Assembly: GCF_000473085.1 (NCBI RefSeq)
Contig: NZ_AXBA01000026.1
Coordinates: 35,871-99,870 of the forward strand
DNA: 64,000 bases
Reading direction: 5' to 3'
Source of the DNA: Azorhizobium doebereinerae UFLA1-100
GTDB taxonomy: Bacteria; Pseudomonadota; Alphaproteobacteria; Rhizobiales; Xanthobacteraceae
Shown here: one piece after another, positions 51,104 through 59,139 of the stretch
Position numbering within the stretch: the first letter of the stretch is position 1
How the letters are laid out: each line of letters starts with the position of its first letter
The notes under the pieces: model-generated
Database searches by the model: none
Told to the model about the DNA's origin: nothing
What the model saw: only the letters and a program-made list of their open reading frames with translations
Made by a program: the position numbers and the translations under genes

Positions 51104-51382
51104 TCAGCCGCCGCGTCGAGAGGTGTCCAGGCGGCGACGGGCCTCGGCCTTCACCTCGGCCATGCCGGGGCGGGGACTCGGGCCGCGGTCGATGCCTTCC
51201 CGCGCCAAGGCGCGCAGGTCATCCACCGTAAACCCCAGCAGGTCGCGCCGTTCCTGCCATCCGCGCACGGCTTCGCGGATCGCCTCGCTGGTGGAGGCGT
51301 AGGCGCCGGAAGCGACGGCGCGGCGCACGAAACTGGCCATTTCCAGCGTCAGTGCAACGGTGATCTTCTCGACCTCGGCCAT
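51104..51382 (-). CDS. parD: ParD-type antitoxin (ribbon-helix-helix)
   Basis: This is a 92-residue antitoxin. The N-terminal KITVALTLEMASFVRRAVASGAYASTSEAIREAV is the ParD ribbon-helix-helix that binds operator DNA. The C-terminal half (ALAREGIDRGPSPRPGMAEVKAEARRRL) is the toxin-wrapping arm, with the usual GxxSG-like spacing before it. The gene is intact while its toxin partner is truncated, so it may now be a free regulator or may neutralise a toxin encoded elsewhere. Confidence 0.85.
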   Translation of the reverse strand: MAEVEKITVALTLEMASFVRRAVASGAYASTSEAIREAVRGWQERRDLLGFTVDDLRALAREGIDRGPSPRPGMAEVKAEARRRLDTSRRGG

Positions 51383-51459
51383 GCGGATGCGTTCCTATGT
51401 CGGTCTCGGGGTATGCGCTTCGCTTACCCGAGGCAACAGAGCCGTCCGCCGGCCGCGCC

Positions 51460-53685
51460 TCACACCACGATGGCTTCCGGCGCCTTGCCGGCGCTGCGCA
51501 GCGCGTGCATACGCTCATAGGCAGTCTCGATCCCGGCCGTATAGGCGGCGGCATCGAACAGCGGCGCGGTGGCGCGGGCGGCGGCGAGGCGGGCCTTCAG
51601 CGCGGCGAGGCGCGCCGGGTCCTGCGCGAGGGCGAGGGCGAGGGCCTCGTAATCGGCGAGGGAGGTGGTCACAAGCTCCGGCAGGCCCACCGCGGTGAGC
51701 AGGCTGGCAGCGACGCGGGAGGCGAAACTCTCGCCGGCGCAGGTCACCACCGGCACGCCCGCCCACAGCGCGTCGCTGGCGGTGGTGTGGGCGTTGTAGG
51801 GCAGGGTATCGAGGAACAGGTCGGCATGCGCGTGGCGGGCCAGATGGTCGGCCAGGTCCAGCTTGGGCGCGAAGATGATGCGCTCGGGGTCGAGCCCGGC
51901 GCTGGCCGCCTCATAGGCGAGGTTGTCGCGGGCGGTGGCATTGGCCTCGAACAGCCACAGCACGGAGCCGGGCACGGCCTCCAGCAGGCGCATCCACACC
52001 GCGAACACGGCGGGAGTGATCTTGTAGGTGTTGTTGAAGCAGCAGAAGACGAAGCCGCTCTCCGGCAGGCCGCAGGCGGCGCGGTCCGGCACGCTCTCGG
52101 CGATGGCGCGGCGGCTGTCGTTGGGCTGGTAGGCGCCGGGCAACTGGACGATCTTCTCGTCATAGTCGCCGGCATGGTCGAGCGGCGTCACCACCCGGTC
52201 GCCGATGATATAATCGATGAAGTCGGCGCCCATGGTGCCGGGGTAGCCGAGATAGTTCACCTGCACCGGGGCCGGGCGCAGGGCCATGATCTCAGTGCGG
52301 CAGCCGAGCGTATAGCCCTTCAGGTCCACCAATATGTCGATGCCGTCGGCGCGGATGCGGCGGGCGGCCTCCGCATTGGTCATGTCGCCCACCTCGACGA
52401 AATGGTCGAAGGCCTCGATCACGCGCTGGCGCATGGCGGACTTGTCGTCCGGGCTGTGGGAATAGGCGAACACCTCGAATTTCGCCCGGTCGTGCCGCTC
52501 GAACATCTCCACGGCGAGGAACGCCGTGGCGTGGTGATGGAAGTCGCTGGAGAGATAGCCGATGCGGATGCGCCGGGCGGGGTCGGCCGGCGGGGCGGGG
52601 GGCAGCTTGTCCTTCTGCTCCAGCCGCACGCCCCTGGCCCAGACGCGGGCGGCGTGCAGGTGCACGGCGGTGGAGACGTGCGAGGACAGCAGGATGAACG
52701 GGCCGATGCGCATGTCGGTGGCGGCCAGCAGGCGGCCGAGCTCGGCCTCGTCGGCCTCCACGTTGCGCCACTGGCAGATCTGGCGGCCGGCATTGGCGGC
52801 GCCGAGGCGGGCGACCACGTTGTCCGGCTCCGCCGCGATGGCGCGGCGATAATAGGTCAGCGCCTCGGCAAAGCGCTTGCCGTCCACGAACACGCTGCCG
52901 AGGTTGAGCAGCGCGCCCACATGGTTGGGGTCGATGGCCAGCGCCTTGCCCAGCACCTCGACCGCCTCCTTGTGGCGGCGCTTGTCCAGCAGCAGCAGGC
53001 CGAGATTGGCGTGCAAAGCGGCGATGTCGGGGCGGAGCGAGGAGGCAACCTTCAGCAGCGCCATGGATTCGCGGTCGCGGCCCTGCTCATAGGCGTTGAC
53101 GCCGGCAAGGCCCATGCGCTCGGCGGAGAGGGCGCCGCGCTGGAAGGCCTGGGCCCAGACCTCGGCGGCGGCATCGGGATCGCCGTCATTGGCGAGGATG
53201 GCGCAGCCGAGTTCGAGCGCGGCCTCGCCATTGGCCGGCTGCTGGGCGACGGCGAGGCGCAGGGCGTCCAGCGTACCGTCATGGGCGGCGAGGCGGGCGA
53301 GGCCCACCTGGGCGGCGGCATGGCCGGGCTGGAGCTTCAGCGCCTGCTCGAAGGCGGCCTGGGCGGCGGCGGTGTCGCCCATCTGGAGCAGGACGGTGCC
53401 GAGGTCGGCCTGGATGGCGGCGTCCTGCGGGCGCAGGGTCGCGGCGGCGCGCAGGCTGGCCTTCGCCTCGGGCAGGCGGCCGAGCTGGCGCAGGCACAGG
53501 CCGTGCATGTGCTGGACGCCGGCATTGCGGGGATCGCGCTTCAGCGAAGAGGCATAGAGCTTGGCGGCGCCGGCATGATCGCCGGCCTGGTGCAGGCTGC
53601 CCGCGCGCAGCGCGTCCTGCGCGGACTTCATCTGCCCGCCTGCCGGCGTGCCGAAGGCCGCCGTCGCCGGATGCCGCTTGCTCAT
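51460..53685 (-). CDS. TPR / O-GlcNAc-transferase-like glycosyltransferase (GT41, SPINDLY type)
   Basis: This is a 741-residue protein. Residues about 15-300 are tandem TPR repeats (for example AAIQADLGTVLLQMGDTAAAQAAFEQALKLQP). The rest is a GT41 catalytic domain: RIGYLSSDFHHHATAFL holds the conserved histidines, followed by VNYLGYPGTMGADFIDYIIGD, FCCFNNTYKITPAVFAVWMRLL and DTLPYNAHTTASDALWAGVPVV for UDP-sugar binding. ATG 53685 has GGAGGGGG upstream, which rules out the longer extension. Bacterial members often glycosylate flagellin or surface proteins and lie near glycan genes, as here. Confidence 0.9.
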   Translation of the reverse strand: MSKRHPATAAFGTPAGGQMKSAQDALRAGSLHQAGDHAGAAKLYASSLKRDPRNAGVQHMHGLCLRQLGRLPEAKASLRAAATLRPQDAAIQADLGTVLLQMGDTAAAQAAFEQALKLQPGHAAAQVGLARLAAHDGTLDALRLAVAQQPANGEAALELGCAILANDGDPDAAAEVWAQAFQRGALSAERMGLAGVNAYEQGRDRESMALLKVASSLRPDIAALHANLGLLLLDKRRHKEAVEVLGKALAIDPNHVGALLNLGSVFVDGKRFAEALTYYRRAIAAEPDNVVARLGAANAGRQICQWRNVEADEAELGRLLAATDMRIGPFILLSSHVSTAVHLHAARVWARGVRLEQKDKLPPAPPADPARRIRIGYLSSDFHHHATAFLAVEMFERHDRAKFEVFAYSHSPDDKSAMRQRVIEAFDHFVEVGDMTNAEAARRIRADGIDILVDLKGYTLGCRTEIMALRPAPVQVNYLGYPGTMGADFIDYIIGDRVVTPLDHAGDYDEKIVQLPGAYQPNDSRRAIAESVPDRAACGLPESGFVFCCFNNTYKITPAVFAVWMRLLEAVPGSVLWLFEANATARDNLAYEAASAGLDPERIIFAPKLDLADHLARHAHADLFLDTLPYNAHTTASDALWAGVPVVTCAGESFASRVAASLLTAVGLPELVTTSLADYEALALALAQDPARLAALKARLAAARATAPLFDAAAYTAGIETAYERMHALRSAGKAPEAIVV

Positions 53686-53899
53686 GACCCCCTCCATGCC
53701 GTCCGCCCCGGGCGCGACCCGGAGTGTTTCAGCCGGCACCTTCTGCGGCTTCACTTGCTTGAGGCTTGTGCGGCCGGGCCGGGGGCGGGCGCGGCATCGG
53801 AAAAGCCGATGCAGTCGATCCCCCTTTCCGATTGGCACAGGGCGGTGCTGCACCGCATTCTGGCGCTCCCCCTCCCGAACCGCCCCTCCGGAGCGCCCC

Positions 53900-54349
53900 G
53901 TGGCCACGATCTTCTTCATCAACGGGCCGAACGCCAATCTCTACGGCCTCGACCCCTCCGGCACCTATGGCCGCGAGAGCTTCCCGCAGCTCCAGGCGCG
54001 CTGCGAAGCGCACGCCAAGACGCTCGGCGTCGGCCTGGATTTCCGCCAGTCCAACCATGAGGGCGTGATCGTGGACTGGATCCAGGAGGCGCGGGGCAAG
54101 GCGGACGCCATCGTCATCAACGCGGCGGGCCTTACCTACACCTCGATCGCCATCCTCGACGCGCTGCTGGCGTTCGAGGGGCCGATCATCGAGACCCACA
54201 TGAGCAACATCTACAAGCGCGAGCCCTTCCGCCACCACTCCTACGTGTCCAAGGCGGCGAGCGGCATCGTGGCGGGGCTGGGCGCGCTCGGTTATGAACT
54301 GGCCATCACTGCGGCCAAGACGCTGGCTGACGAACGGGCGAAGGGGTGA
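53900..54349 (+). CDS. Type II 3-dehydroquinate dehydratase-like protein lacking the loop arginine
   Basis: This is a 149-residue flavodoxin-like protein of the AroQ family. FFINGPNANLYG, FRQSNHEGVIVDWI, INAAGLTYTSIAI and THMSNIYKREPFRHHSYVS with the conserved histidine are all present, and Y23 aligns with the catalytic tyrosine. The essential arginine of the flexible loop (R19 in the M. tuberculosis enzyme) aligns with D18 in GLDPSGTYG. GGAG precedes the GTG at 53900. The gene is in a catabolic cluster, 1 nt from a hydroxyacid dehydrogenase, away from aromatic amino-acid genes. It may catalyse a different dehydration or isomerisation. Confidence 0.78.
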   Translation: MATIFFINGPNANLYGLDPSGTYGRESFPQLQARCEAHAKTLGVGLDFRQSNHEGVIVDWIQEARGKADAIVINAAGLTYTSIAILDALLAFEGPIIETHMSNIYKREPFRHHSYVSKAASGIVAGLGALGYELAITAAKTLADERAKG

Positions 54350-54350
54350 C

Positions 54351-55295
54351 GTGTTGAGCGAGGCACTGGTTTTCTACAGCAAGGCGGACGTGGCCGAGGC
54401 GTGGCTCTCGGCATTGGGCCGGGAACTGCCCGATCTCGCCATGCACACCGCCATCGACGGGCCGCCGCCCTGCCCGCCGGAAGACGTGCAATATGCGGTG
54501 GTCTGGAAGGCGCCGCACGGCTTCTTCAGGCCGTTCGTGAACCTCAAGCTGGTGGTCAACCTGGGCGCCGGCGTCGATGCGCTGGTGGCGCGCGACGACC
54601 TGCCGGACGTGCCCATCACCCGCCTCTCGGACCCCGAGATGTCGAAGATGATGGCCGGCTTCGTGCTGATGTGCGTGCTGCGCCACGCGCGCGACATCGT
54701 CCCCTTCGAGCGCGCCCAGCGCGAGGGCCGCTGGCGCTACATCCATCCCACCACGCCGGACAAGGTCCGCGTCGGCGTGCTCGGCCTCGGCGAACTGGGC
54801 GCCACGGCGGCGCATGAGATCGCCCGCTTCGGCTATCCGGTGCACGGCTGGTCGCGCAGCCCCAAGAGCCTGCCGGGCATCGACTGCCGCCACGGCCTGG
54901 AGACGCTGCCGCAATTCCTGTCCGAGAGCGACATCCTGGTGGTGATGCTGCCGCTGACGGGTGAGACGCGGCACCTGCTGAACGCCGAGCGGCTCGCGCT
55001 GCTGCCCAAGGGCGCCAAGTTCGTCAACGTGGCGCGCGGGCCCATCGTGGACGAGCCGGCGCTGATCGCGGCGCTCCAGTCCGGCCATATTTCCGAGGCG
55101 TCCCTCGACGTGTTCGAGCATGAGCCGCTGTCGCCGGACAGCCCGCTGTGGGCCATGGACAACGTGCTCATCACCCCGCACCTCGCCTCCATCGCCCTGC
55201 CGAAGTCGGCGGCGGCGCAGATCGCGGAGAACATCCGCCGCATCCGCTCAGGCGAGCCGGTGCTGAACCGGGTCGATCCCGGCCGGGGCTATTGA
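54351..55295 (+). CDS. D-2-hydroxyacid dehydrogenase (glyoxylate/hydroxypyruvate reductase A-like)
   Basis: This is a 314-residue dehydrogenase. The NAD(P) loop GVLGLGELGATAAHEIA is near residue 145, WSRSPK after strand 2 suggests NADPH, and VNVARGPIVDEPALIAAL carries the catalytic Arg with HLASIALP giving the histidine. The pattern matches GhrA. GTG 54351 starts 2 nt after the AroQ-like stop; TTG 54354 is an alternative. Its last 48 nt overlap the 3' end of the convergent LysR gene. Confidence 0.87.
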   Translation: MLSEALVFYSKADVAEAWLSALGRELPDLAMHTAIDGPPPCPPEDVQYAVVWKAPHGFFRPFVNLKLVVNLGAGVDALVARDDLPDVPITRLSDPEMSKMMAGFVLMCVLRHARDIVPFERAQREGRWRYIHPTTPDKVRVGVLGLGELGATAAHEIARFGYPVHGWSRSPKSLPGIDCRHGLETLPQFLSESDILVVMLPLTGETRHLLNAERLALLPKGAKFVNVARGPIVDEPALIAALQSGHISEASLDVFEHEPLSPDSPLWAMDNVLITPHLASIALPKSAAAQIAENIRRIRSGEPVLNRVDPGRGY

Positions 55296-56210
55296 GCCGG
55301 GCGCGAACAGCCCCCCGTCCGCGAAGGCCTCCGACAGGAAGGCCGCGAACACCTCCACCGCCGGGCGCAGCGCCTGGCGGCGCAGGCTGAGGCGCATCAC
55401 CCGCGTCGGCGGCAGCGGCTCGGAGAGCGGGATCACCGCCACCTGCGAGCCGTCATAGGCCATGGTGGTGCGCGGCGCCGCATTGTGGATGGTGTAGCCG
55501 CGCTTCTGGCCTACCAGCCCGCGGATCAGCTCATAGGAGCGGGAGCGGAAGGCGATGCGCGGCTCCAGCCCGAGCTGGGCGAACAGCGAGAAGAAATAGT
55601 CCCGCGAGTGCGGCAGGTCGTAGAGCAGGAACGGCTCGTCGGCGATCTCCGCCAGCGAGGCGGAGGCGCGCCCGGCGAGCGGATGGTCGGCGCTCACCAC
55701 CAGCAAAGGCGGCAGGTCGATCAGGCGCTCGCCCACCACTTCTTCCGGCACCGCATAGCCATAGGAGACGGCCAGCTCGATTCGCCCGGACAGCACGCCC
55801 TCGATGATCTCCTGCTGGTCGCCTTCCTCCAGCCGCACCGTGATGCCGGGCTGCGCCTCGGCGAAGGCGGCGAGCAGGCCGGGCATGAAGCGCGGGGCGA
55901 GGGTGAGGAAGCAGCCGAGCGCGATCTCCCCCTTCAGGCTCTCGCCCAGCGCCCGGGCGCTCTGGGAGAAGTCGCGGGCATGGGCGAGCAGGTGGCGCGC
56001 CTCGTTCACATAGCGCTGGCCGGCGGCGGTCAGCGTCATGCCGCGGGCATGGTGGCGCACGAACAGGGCGGTGCCGACCGCCGCCTCGCTCTGGGCGATG
56101 GCGGCGGAGACGGAGGGCTGGGAGACGTTGAGCCGCCGGGCTGCCTCGGTGACGTTGCCGCTGTCGGCGGTGGCCACGACATAGCGCAGGGCGCGCAGGG
56201 ACAGGTTCAC
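55248..56210 (-). CDS. LysR-family transcriptional regulator
   Basis: This is a 320-residue regulator with the N-terminal HTH LRALRYVVATADSGNVTEAARRLNVSQPSVSAAIAQSEAAVG (about 5-45) and a PBP-type effector domain. GTG 56210 fits the family start; a longer frame reaching 56420 would run through the operator region. It is divergent from the monooxygenase gene, the usual LysR layout, and its end overlaps the hydroxyacid dehydrogenase convergently by 48 nt. Confidence 0.87.
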   Translation of the reverse strand: MNLSLRALRYVVATADSGNVTEAARRLNVSQPSVSAAIAQSEAAVGTALFVRHHARGMTLTAAGQRYVNEARHLLAHARDFSQSARALGESLKGEIALGCFLTLAPRFMPGLLAAFAEAQPGITVRLEEGDQQEIIEGVLSGRIELAVSYGYAVPEEVVGERLIDLPPLLVVSADHPLAGRASASLAEIADEPFLLYDLPHSRDYFFSLFAQLGLEPRIAFRSRSYELIRGLVGQKRGYTIHNAAPRTTMAYDGSQVAVIPLSEPLPPTRVMRLSLRRQALRPAVEVFAAFLSEAFADGGLFAPGSIAPAGIDPVQHRLA

Positions 56211-56282
56211 CGGCCGGTTCCAGGCGGCGTGCGCGGCGGTGCGGGGCAAGGGCGGAAGCGGCCCGAAATCAAAGGTGAATTT

Positions 56283-56301
56283 GCCATTCTGAACATATGG
56301 C
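56283..56301. promoter_or_regulatory. Dyad, candidate LysR-binding site
   Basis: GCCAT and ATGGC arms separated by 9 nt lie in the 199-nt divergent gap, 73 nt before the LysR start. Spacing fits a LysR dyad, but the T-N11-A core is not compelling. Confidence 0.35.
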
Positions 56302-56312
56302 GGTCGCCCGCT

Positions 56313-56326
56313 TTGATCTGCATCAA
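56313..56326. promoter_or_regulatory. FNR/FixK-type box upstream of the monooxygenase gene
   Basis: TTGATCTGCATCAA matches the FNR/Anr/FixK consensus TTGAT-N4-ATCAA exactly. Its centre (56319.5) lies about 90 nt before the ATG at 56410. A TSS about 41 nt downstream (near 56361, in AT-rich DNA) would give the classical class II activation geometry. Confidence 0.65.
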
Positions 56327-56409
56327 GAAACCCGATCTTATCCCCCGGTTTTAAGTATTTTACCGATTTATCGTTCTGCCACAAGATTGAGCATGACCAG
56401 TTTGGGAGC

Positions 56410-57873
56410 ATGCGGGACATGATCAGGACCGGCGCCGCCTACAAGGACGGCATTCGCGATGGCCGTGAGATCTGGATGGATGGCGAGCGCGTCACCGACG
56501 TGACCACCCATCCCGCCTTCAAGCCCATCGTGGACATCAAGGCGTGCATGTACGACCTGCACCACGAGGAAGCGCACAAGGCCGCGCTGACCTATGTGGA
56601 GGACAATGCGGTCCATTCCATCTTCCACCAGCCCCCGCGCACCCAGCAGCACTGGCACGACAAGTGGAAGGGCGTGGACATCCTCTTGAAGGACGTGGGC
56701 GGCGTCGTCACCCGCGTCGGCGACGAGACCATCGGCGAGATGTGGTCGCTCCAGGACGGCCGCGACATGCTGGCGGAGATCGACCCGCGCTTCGCCGCCA
56801 ATATCGACAACCACATCAGGCGTGTAGTGGAGGAGGATCCGTTCCACGTCTCCGCCAACACCGACCCGAAGGGCGACCGCTCCCGCCACATCTCCGAGCG
56901 CGACCCGGACATGATGGTGCATGTCACCAAGGAGACCGACGCCGGCATCATCATCCGCGGCGCCAAGTACGAGACCGCCGCCGCCTATGCCGACCAGGCC
57001 TATCTGAAGCCCACGGTCGGGGCCTGGACGGACGAGAAGGAAAGCGACTACGCGCTGGGCTGCATCGTGAAGATGGGCGCGCCGGGCGTGAAGCACATCT
57101 GCCGCGCCGGCTTCGCCGGCCGCACCGACCCGCGCGACTACCCCCTCGCCAACCGCTATGACGAGGTGGACACGCTGGTGGTGTTCGACGACGTGCTCAT
57201 CCCCTGGGAGGATGTCTTCTTCTACCGCTACACCAAGGCGGCGCAGTTCGTGCGCGGCACGCTGCACCGCTACTCGGCTTTCCCTTATGTGCTGCGGCTG
57301 CTCTACAACGCCGACATGATGATCGGCGCGGCGCTGTGGAACGCCAAGCAGACCGGCCTCGACAAGCTGCAATCGGTGCAGGAGAAGCTGGCGGACCTCG
57401 CGGTCTATCGCGAGGGCATCAACGCCCATCTCGTCGCCTCCATCGCGCTGGCCGAGAAGAGCCCCGCCGGCCTGCTGATGCCCAACCAGTCCATCCTCTA
57501 TGCGGGGCGGGTGCTGGCCTGCTCGCAGCTGCCCGCCATGATGCACGCCACCCGCGAGCTGATCGGCGGCCAGATCTGCGTGACGCCGAACGCCGAGGCG
57601 TTCGAGGCGGCGGGCAGCAAGGACTGGCTGAAGAAGTTCTATACGCTGAACGACAACTGGCAGTCCGAGGACCGGCGCAAGCTGCTGGCCTTCGCCCGCG
57701 ACCTCGTCTCGTCGGACTATGCGGGCCACCGCCTCGCCTTCGTGCAGTTCGCGCAGGCGCCGCACTTCAACCACCTGGCGGCGGTCTACAAGAACTTCGA
57801 CTTTTCCGGCCCGCTCGACTTCGTGCGCAAGACCGCCGGCCTCTCCGACACCGTGCTGGGCGCCCTGAAATGA
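56410..57873 (+). CDS. FADH2-dependent monooxygenase, HpaB / 4-hydroxyphenylacetate 3-hydroxylase family
   Basis: This is a 487-residue oxygenase component with the acyl-CoA-dehydrogenase-like fold. The N-terminal MIRTGAAYKDGIRDGREIWMDGERV is typical, as are VKHICRAGF-like substrate-site segments, WEDVFFYRYTKAAQFV and the C-terminal LIGGQICVTPNAEAFE and SDYAGHR blocks. The enzyme hydroxylates phenols or related rings with reduced flavin supplied by a partner. GGGAG precedes the ATG. It overlaps the flavin-reductase gene by 4 nt, confirming a two-component system, and is preceded by an FNR-type box. Confidence 0.9.
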   Translation: MRDMIRTGAAYKDGIRDGREIWMDGERVTDVTTHPAFKPIVDIKACMYDLHHEEAHKAALTYVEDNAVHSIFHQPPRTQQHWHDKWKGVDILLKDVGGVVTRVGDETIGEMWSLQDGRDMLAEIDPRFAANIDNHIRRVVEEDPFHVSANTDPKGDRSRHISERDPDMMVHVTKETDAGIIIRGAKYETAAAYADQAYLKPTVGAWTDEKESDYALGCIVKMGAPGVKHICRAGFAGRTDPRDYPLANRYDEVDTLVVFDDVLIPWEDVFFYRYTKAAQFVRGTLHRYSAFPYVLRLLYNADMMIGAALWNAKQTGLDKLQSVQEKLADLAVYREGINAHLVASIALAEKSPAGLLMPNQSILYAGRVLACSQLPAMMHATRELIGGQICVTPNAEAFEAAGSKDWLKKFYTLNDNWQSEDRRKLLAFARDLVSSDYAGHRLAFVQFAQAPHFNHLAAVYKNFDFSGPLDFVRKTAGLSDTVLGALK

Positions 57874-58370
57874 GCCCGCTGGACCCGGCCCTGTTCAAGG
57901 AGGCCATGCGCAACATGGCCTCCAGCGTGGCGGTGATCGCCACCGACGGCCCGGCGGGCCGGGCCGGGCTCACCGTGTCCTCGCTCTCCTCGCTCTCCAT
58001 GGAGCCGCCATCGGTGGTGCTGTGCGTGCACGCCAATTCCACCGCCTTGCCGGCGCTGCTGGCCAATGGCGTGTTCACCGCCAATGTGCTGGCGCACGAC
58101 CAGTCGGGCGTGGCCGATGCCTTCGCCGGGCAGGTGCCGGCCTTCAAGGCGGACAAGTTCGCCTGCGCCGAATGGGAGGCGCTGGCCACCGGCGCCCCGG
58201 CGCTGCGCGGCGCGCTCATCACCTTCGACTGCAAGCTGGCGGCGACCTTCGCCTTCGGCACCCATCACATCGTCGCCGGCGAGGTGCTGGCGCTCGCTCC
58301 CGCCGGGACGGGCGCCGCCGAGCCGCTGATCTATGCCAACCGCGCCTACCGGCGGCTCCAAGTTGCTTGA
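57870..58370 (+). CDS. Flavin reductase (HpaC/RutF-like FMN-binding split barrel)
   Basis: This is a 166-residue NAD(P)H:flavin reductase. FKEAMRNMASSVAVIATDG starts the fold, followed by the flavin-binding GLTVSSLSSLSMEPPSVVLCVH and the C-terminal GTHHIVAGEV block. It supplies reduced flavin to the HpaB-type oxygenase whose gene it overlaps (57870-57873). Confidence 0.9.
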   Translation: MSPLDPALFKEAMRNMASSVAVIATDGPAGRAGLTVSSLSSLSMEPPSVVLCVHANSTALPALLANGVFTANVLAHDQSGVADAFAGQVPAFKADKFACAEWEALATGAPALRGALITFDCKLAATFAFGTHHIVAGEVLALAPAGTGAAEPLIYANRAYRRLQVA

Positions 58371-58420
58371 TGACCGCCGCTTGACGACAACCGCCTGAAT
58401 GCAATTGCTTGAGGACAGCC

Positions 58421-58840
58421 GTGCCCACACATACCCGCATCCGCCCGTTCAACACCAAGCAGGCCTATCCCGAGCAGAGCCTCGACAATGACGTGTGCAT
58501 GGCGGTGCGCGCCGGCAACACCGTCTACCTGCGCGGCCAGACCGCCATGGCGCTGGACGGCTCCATCGTCGGCGTCGGCGACGCGGCGGCCCAGGCCGAG
58601 AACGCCATGAGCTGCGCCAAGGTGCTGCTGGAGGAGGCCGGCGCCCGGCTGGAGGACGTCGTCAAGATCGTCATCTACATCACCGACCGGGCCTATCGCG
58701 AGCCGGTGTACCGGGTGGTGGGCAAATGGCTGAAGGGCGTGTTCCCGGTCTCCACCGGCATCATCGTCCAGGGCCTCGCCAAGCCGGAATATCTGATGGA
58801 GATCGACATCATCGCCGAGATCCCCGCCGAGCGCGCGTGA
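58421..58840 (+). CDS. RidA/YjgF/UK114-family protein
   Basis: This is a 139-residue protein of the RidA superfamily. VYLRGQTAMALDGSIVGVGDAAAQAENAM and the C-terminal EYLMEIDIIAEI are visible. Canonical RidA has an Arg in the active site near CTGQ/NCSGQ; here the tail region differs (GLAKPEYLMEIDI), so it may be a non-canonical Rid protein acting on a pathway imine, enamine or carbamate. GTG 58421 is preceded by GAGGA. It is the last gene of the monooxygenase operon. Confidence 0.85.
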   Translation: MPTHTRIRPFNTKQAYPEQSLDNDVCMAVRAGNTVYLRGQTAMALDGSIVGVGDAAAQAENAMSCAKVLLEEAGARLEDVVKIVIYITDRAYREPVYRVVGKWLKGVFPVSTGIIVQGLAKPEYLMEIDIIAEIPAERA

Positions 58841-58877
58841 GGCGAGGCGGGCAGGTGCGCGGGGCGCCGGGGAAAAG

Positions 58878-58901
58878 CCCTCCCCCGCAAGCGGGAGAGG
58901 G
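58878..58901. terminator. REP-like hairpin after ridA
   Basis: CCCTCCCCCGC and GCGGGAGAGGG pair with one mismatch around an AA loop, 37 nt after the RidA stop codon. This hairpin form is common between genes in high-GC alphaproteobacteria and probably marks the transcript end. Confidence 0.6.
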
Positions 58902-58926
58902 AGCCTGTTGAGCGCGAGGTGTAAGT

Positions 58927-58950
58927 AATTACGGGACTTAATTCGTAATT
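58927..58950. promoter_or_regulatory. AATTACG inverted repeat
   Basis: AATTACG (58927-58933) and CGTAATT (58944-58950) face each other 10 nt apart in an AT-rich stretch upstream of the polyamine-type ABC genes. It may be an operator; no local regulator is assigned to it. Confidence 0.35.
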
Positions 58951-58972
58951 TTGTTGCTCACATAAATATATC

Positions 58973-59002
58973 AGTCTCCGGATCATCCGTGATCCGGAGA
59001 CT
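58973..59002. repeat. Perfect 13-bp inverted repeat (hairpin) upstream of the ABC operon
   Basis: AGTCTCCGGATCA (58973-58985) and its exact complement (58990-59002) are separated by TCCG. It lies 138 nt before the binding-protein ATG. It could be an operator, an attenuator or an mRNA 5' stem. Confidence 0.85.
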
Positions 59003-59139
59003 ATCCGCGTTCATATTGCCTCGAAACACGAAAAATATTTGCGATACATCAATTGTGACCTTGCGTCGCAGCATGTCGTTCTGCTTATCTCTATCCCATA
59101 CAATGCTGCCGAAAAGGCGGTTCCAGAGGAGAACGGGAC

